Source: Actinoplanes liguriensis (lineage in GTDB: Bacteria > Actinomycetota > Actinomycetes > Mycobacteriales > Micromonosporaceae). From it: a stretch of 9,660 nt of DNA. The position numbers were made by a program, and so were the translations under genes. Where the stretch lies: positions 3,397 through 13,056 of the forward strand of contig KL571262.1 of the NCBI GenBank assembly GCA_000715855.1. Reading direction: 5' to 3'. The notes below the pieces were generated by a model, which saw only the letters and a list, made by a program, of their open reading frames with translations, made no database searches and had not been told where the DNA came from. Shown one piece after another: positions 6,963-9,660 of this stretch. Every line of letters starts with the position of its first letter. Position 1 is the stretch's first letter.

Positions 6963-8399
6963 GTGAGCACCGCATTTCCCGTGCTTCGCAACTTCGTCAA
7001 CGGGTCCTACACGGACACCGAGGAGGGGCGGACGTCACCGGTCGTCGACCCCAGCACCGGGGAGACGTACGCTCTCGCGCCGATCTCGTCGACGCGGGAC
7101 GTGGAGGCGGCGGTCGCCGCTGCCGAGGCCGGTTTCGAGGTGTGGGGGGACACCACTCCGGCGGAGCGGCAGCGGGCGCTGCTGCGCATCGCGGACGCCG
7201 TCGAGGCGCGCGCCGACGAGCTGATCGAGGCCGAGTGCCGCAACACCGGCAAGCCGGTCGAGGCGACCCGGGCCGAGGAGATGGGCCCGGTCCTCGACGA
7301 ACTGCGCTTCTTCGCCGGCGCCGCGCGCATGCTGGAGGGCAAGTCAGCCGGTGAATACCTGAAGGACCACACCTCCTATGTACGCCGTGAGCCCATCGGC
7401 GTCGTCGCCCAGATCACGCCGTGGAACTATCCGATGGTCATGGCGATCTGGAAGCTCGCCCCGGCGATCGCGGCCGGCAACTCCGTGGTCCTGAAGCCGT
7501 CCGACACCACGCCGGTGAGCACGCTGCTGCTCGCCGAGATCGCCGCCGAGTTCCTGCCGGCCGGGGTCCTCAACGTCGTCTGCGGTGACCGCGACACCGG
7601 CCGCTCGCTGGTCGTCCACCCGGCTCCGCAGCTCGTGTCGATCACCGGCTCCACCCGGGCCGGGATGGAGGTCGCCGCGGCGGCCGCCCCCGACCTCAAG
7701 AAGGTGCACCTGGAGCTGGGCGGCAAGGCCCCGGTCGTGGTCTTCGACGACGTCGACATCGCCGAGACGGCCGAGAGGATCGCCGGCGCCGGGTTCTTCA
7801 ACGCCGGTCAGGACTGCACCGCCGCCACCCGCGTGCTGGTGCACGAGCGGATCGCCGCCGACTTCACCGCCGCCCTCGCCGCGGCCGCCAAGAACACCCG
7901 GGTCGGCGCGCCGTCCGACCCGGAGGCGTTCTTCGGCCCGGTCAACAACGCCGCTCAGCTGGACCGGGTCACCGGCTTCCTGCAGCGGGCCCCGGAGCAC
8001 GCCGAGGTGGTGGCCGGCGGCAACCGGGTCGGCGAGCGCGGCTTCTTCTTCGAGCCGACCGTGGTGGCCGGCCTGCGGCAGCGCGACGAGATGATCCAGG
8101 ACGAGGTCTTCGGCCCGGTCATCACGGTGCAGCCGTTCGCGGACGAGGCCGAGGCGGTGCGCTTCGCCAACGACGTGCGGTACGGCCTGAGCGCCAGCGT
8201 CTGGACGCAGAACCACGGCGTCGCGATGCGGGTCTCCCGCCGTCTGAACTTCGGCGCGGTCTGGATCAACACCCACCTGCCGTTCGTCTCCGAGATGCCG
8301 CACGGTGGCTACGGGCACTCGGGATACGGCAAGGACCTTTCCATGTACGGCTTCGAGGAGTACACCCGGATCAAACACGTGATGAGCTTTCACGGATGA
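6963..8399 (+). CDS. NAD-dependent aminoaldehyde dehydrogenase, gamma-aminobutyraldehyde dehydrogenase-like
   Basis: This 478-residue aldehyde dehydrogenase probably oxidises 4-aminobutanal (from putrescine) to GABA in the cytosol, the step catalysed by PatD/YdcW in E. coli. A full catalytic set is visible: ITPWNYP with Asn155, VLKPSD with Lys178, LELGGKAP with general base Glu251, and GQDCTAATR with nucleophile Cys285. Unlike MmsA upstream, it keeps the ELGGK glutamate, so it should release a free acid rather than a CoA thioester. The pattern NAGQDCTAATRV and the C-terminal PHGGYGHSGYGKDLSMYG are what I recall from the aminobutyraldehyde dehydrogenase subgroup. Betaine-aldehyde or other aminoaldehyde dehydrogenases are close alternatives. 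It starts at GTG 6963 after the hairpin-containing spacer and ends 48 bp before the PotA-type ATPase. That linkage supports a polyamine-related substrate. Confidence 0.9.
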   Translation: MSTAFPVLRNFVNGSYTDTEEGRTSPVVDPSTGETYALAPISSTRDVEAAVAAAEAGFEVWGDTTPAERQRALLRIADAVEARADELIEAECRNTGKPVEATRAEEMGPVLDELRFFAGAARMLEGKSAGEYLKDHTSYVRREPIGVVAQITPWNYPMVMAIWKLAPAIAAGNSVVLKPSDTTPVSTLLLAEIAAEFLPAGVLNVVCGDRDTGRSLVVHPAPQLVSITGSTRAGMEVAAAAAPDLKKVHLELGGKAPVVVFDDVDIAETAERIAGAGFFNAGQDCTAATRVLVHERIAADFTAALAAAAKNTRVGAPSDPEAFFGPVNNAAQLDRVTGFLQRAPEHAEVVAGGNRVGERGFFFEPTVVAGLRQRDEMIQDEVFGPVITVQPFADEAEAVRFANDVRYGLSASVWTQNHGVAMRVSRRLNFGAVWINTHLPFVSEMPHGGYGHSGYGKDLSMYGFEEYTRIKHVMSFHG

Positions 8400-8435
8400 T
8401 CCGCCGCCCCGTCTGAATTCACCACCCCCGCCTCC

Positions 8436-8441
8436 GAGGTG
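8436..8441 (+). promoter_or_regulatory. Ribosome-binding site favouring ATG 8448 for the ABC ATPase
   Basis: GAGGTG lies 6 nt before ATG 8448. The in-frame GTG at 8439 falls inside this site and has none of its own, so the three extra codons MST are unlikely to be translated. Confidence 0.6.
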
Positions 8442-8447
8442 AGCACA

Positions 8448-9602
8448 ATGACCACGTCTCCCCCGCATCACGCCGTGACGGCTTCGTCCGCCACCGGTGA
8501 GCGGACCGGCCACCCGGCGATCGAGTTCGTCGGCGTGCGCAAGGAATACCTGTCGCACGGTGAGGCGGTCCCGGCCGTCAAGAGCCTCGACCTGGCGATC
8601 GCACAGGGGGAGTTCTTCTCGCTGCTCGGCCCGTCCGGTTGCGGCAAGACCACCACGATGCGGATGATCGCCGGCTTCGAGGAGCCGACCACCGGCAAGG
8701 TCCTCCTCGACGGCAGCGACGTCACCAACGTCGCCGCCAGCAAGCGCGACGTCAACATGGTCTTCCAGTCGTACGCGCTGTTTCCGCACCTCAACGTGCT
8801 GCAGAACGTCTCGTTCGGCCTGGAGCGCAAGAAGGTCGCCAAGTCCGAGATCAAGCGGCGGGTCGGTGAGATCCTCGAGATCGTCTCGCTGACCGGCATG
8901 GAGAAGCGCCAGCCCAAGGAGATGTCCGGCGGCCAGCAGCAGCGCGTGGCGCTGGCCCGGGCCCTGGTCAACCACCCGCGGGCGCTGCTGCTCGACGAGC
9001 CGCTCGGCGCGCTCGACCTGAAGCTGCGCCAGCAGATGCAGATCGAGCTCAAGCGCATCCAGCGCGAGGTCGGGATCACCTTCGTCTACGTCACCCACGA
9101 CCAGGGCGAGGCGCTGACGATGTCGGACCGGATCGCGGTGATGAACGCCGGGCTGATCGAGCAGCTCGGCTCGCCGCGGGAGATCTACGAGAAGCCGTCG
9201 ACCAGGTTCGTGGCCGGCTTCATCGGGACCTCGAACATCGTCGAGGGCCTGATCAGCCGGGTGGAGAACGGGCTCGCCGTGCTCGACCTGGGCCAGGGTG
9301 AGCGGATCGTGGCGCCGGTACCGGCCTCGGTTCAGGCCGGCCGGACCGTCGAGGTGTCGGTACGGCCCGAGAAGATCGACCTGCACCGGACCCCGCCGCA
9401 GGCCACCGGCAGTGTGCTCAGCGGGACGGTGACCGAGGTGGTTTACCACGGGACATCGACCAACTACACAGTGGTGACCTCCGCTGGATCAGACTTCGTG
9501 GTGTTCGATCAGAATGCTCACGATGCCGAGGACGTCGCGTCGCGTGGCGAGCGCGTCTTCCTCACTTGGGCCCCGCAGCACTCGTATCCGATCGGAGTCT
9601 GA
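8448..9602 (+). CDS. potA: PotA-type ATP-binding subunit of a spermidine/putrescine ABC importer
   Basis: This 384-residue cytoplasmic ATPase would power polyamine import. Motifs in order are Walker A GPSGCGKTT (61-69), Q-loop Gln107 in VFQSYALFPH, signature MSGGQQQR (159-166), Walker B LLLDEP with Asp183 and Glu184, the D-loop GALD, and the switch His217 in THDQG. The signature starts with Met rather than Leu, which is common in this subfamily. A C-terminal TOBE regulatory domain (about 290-384, including VSVRPEKI) gives the length usual for CUT1/PotA-like proteins. Closely related ATPases serve iron, maltose or opine import. The polyamine assignment rests on overall PotA-like sequence and on the adjacent aminobutyraldehyde dehydrogenase. 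The stop overlaps the next ATG by one base (TGATG), so the two are translationally coupled. Confidence 0.88.
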   Translation: MTTSPPHHAVTASSATGERTGHPAIEFVGVRKEYLSHGEAVPAVKSLDLAIAQGEFFSLLGPSGCGKTTTMRMIAGFEEPTTGKVLLDGSDVTNVAASKRDVNMVFQSYALFPHLNVLQNVSFGLERKKVAKSEIKRRVGEILEIVSLTGMEKRQPKEMSGGQQQRVALARALVNHPRALLLDEPLGALDLKLRQQMQIELKRIQREVGITFVYVTHDQGEALTMSDRIAVMNAGLIEQLGSPREIYEKPSTRFVAGFIGTSNIVEGLISRVENGLAVLDLGQGERIVAPVPASVQAGRTVEVSVRPEKIDLHRTPPQATGSVLSGTVTEVVYHGTSTNYTVVTSAGSDFVVFDQNAHDAEDVASRGERVFLTWAPQHSYPIGV

Positions 9603-9660
9603 TGTTCCCGACCAATAAGCCGGACCCCTCCCTCCTCCGCGGCATGACGCAGCGGCGGCT
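9602..9660 (+). CDS. 5' end of next transporter gene, probably the polyamine-binding protein (partial)
   Basis: ATG 9602 overlaps the ATPase stop in TGATG and has GGAG at 9594-9597, 4 nt upstream. The frame stays open to the window edge, giving MFPTNKPDPSLLRGMTQRRL. Only 19 codons plus two bases are present, so no domain is visible. By gene order this should be the substrate-binding protein (PotD-like) or a permease of the same importer. A charged N-terminus running into MTQRRL resembles what precedes a twin-arginine signal in actinobacterial binding proteins, but the motif would lie beyond the window. An internal ATG at 9644 is a less likely start. Confidence 0.7.
   Translation, partial: MFPTNKPDPSLLRGMTQRR

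Noticed and set aside
7344..9449. Very long (701-codon) minus-strand open frame opposite the dehydrogenase and ABC ATPase
   Set aside because: It spans two well-supported plus-strand genes and their gap, with shadow-like His/Arg/Asp/Gly composition and no recognisable domain.

Overview
The window reads as a stretch of a high-GC actinobacterial genome, probably Micromonosporaceae or a relative. G/C dominates third codon positions, a PknB-type receptor Ser/Thr kinase is present, and there are GTG starts and leaderless-type promoters. The assignment to a family is an inference from style, not a database result. The sequence also carries sequencing-library residue. Bases 1-16 match the Tn5/Nextera mosaic-end adapter, so base 17 is probably the first genomic base of a contig. 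A second, 12-base adapter fragment sits inside a gene at 5655-5666.

Layout. A transmembrane Ser/Thr protein kinase (280-1941, +) meets a Uma2-family PD-(D/E)XK protein (1942-2532, -) tail to tail with no base between the stop codons. Upstream of uma2 on the same strand is a MocR/GabR-type regulator (2586-3914, -). A 60-bp divergent spacer (3915-3974) separates it from a catabolic and transport gene set on the plus strand. That set is a CoA-acylating (methyl)malonate-semialdehyde dehydrogenase (mmsA, 3975-5465), a class III omega-aminotransferase (5477-6809, reading frame broken by the adapter fragment), a gamma-aminobutyraldehyde-dehydrogenase-like enzyme (6963-8399), a PotA-type polyamine ABC ATPase (8448-9602), and the first 19 codons of the next transporter gene (9602 to the window end). 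A perfect 13-bp inverted repeat at 6882-6912 divides this set in two.

How it works together (inference from families and order). The Pot-type importer would bring in putrescine or spermidine. The aminotransferase and the aminoaldehyde dehydrogenase would convert diamines to omega-amino acids (GABA, or beta-alanine from C3 units). MmsA would turn the malonate semialdehyde formed from beta-alanine into acetyl-CoA. The MocR regulator, itself a PLP-binding aminotransferase-fold protein, would sense an amine or amino acid and act at the divergent spacer, where both promoters can be drawn with 17-bp spacers and 7 nt to the ATG.

I did not find a clearly new biological system. The most striking anomaly, the broken aminotransferase, is best explained as an adapter artefact rather than biology. 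The observations most worth a second look are the divergent leaderless promoter pair with a possible MocR site, the intra-cluster palindrome, and the pairing of mmsA with polyamine-uptake genes.
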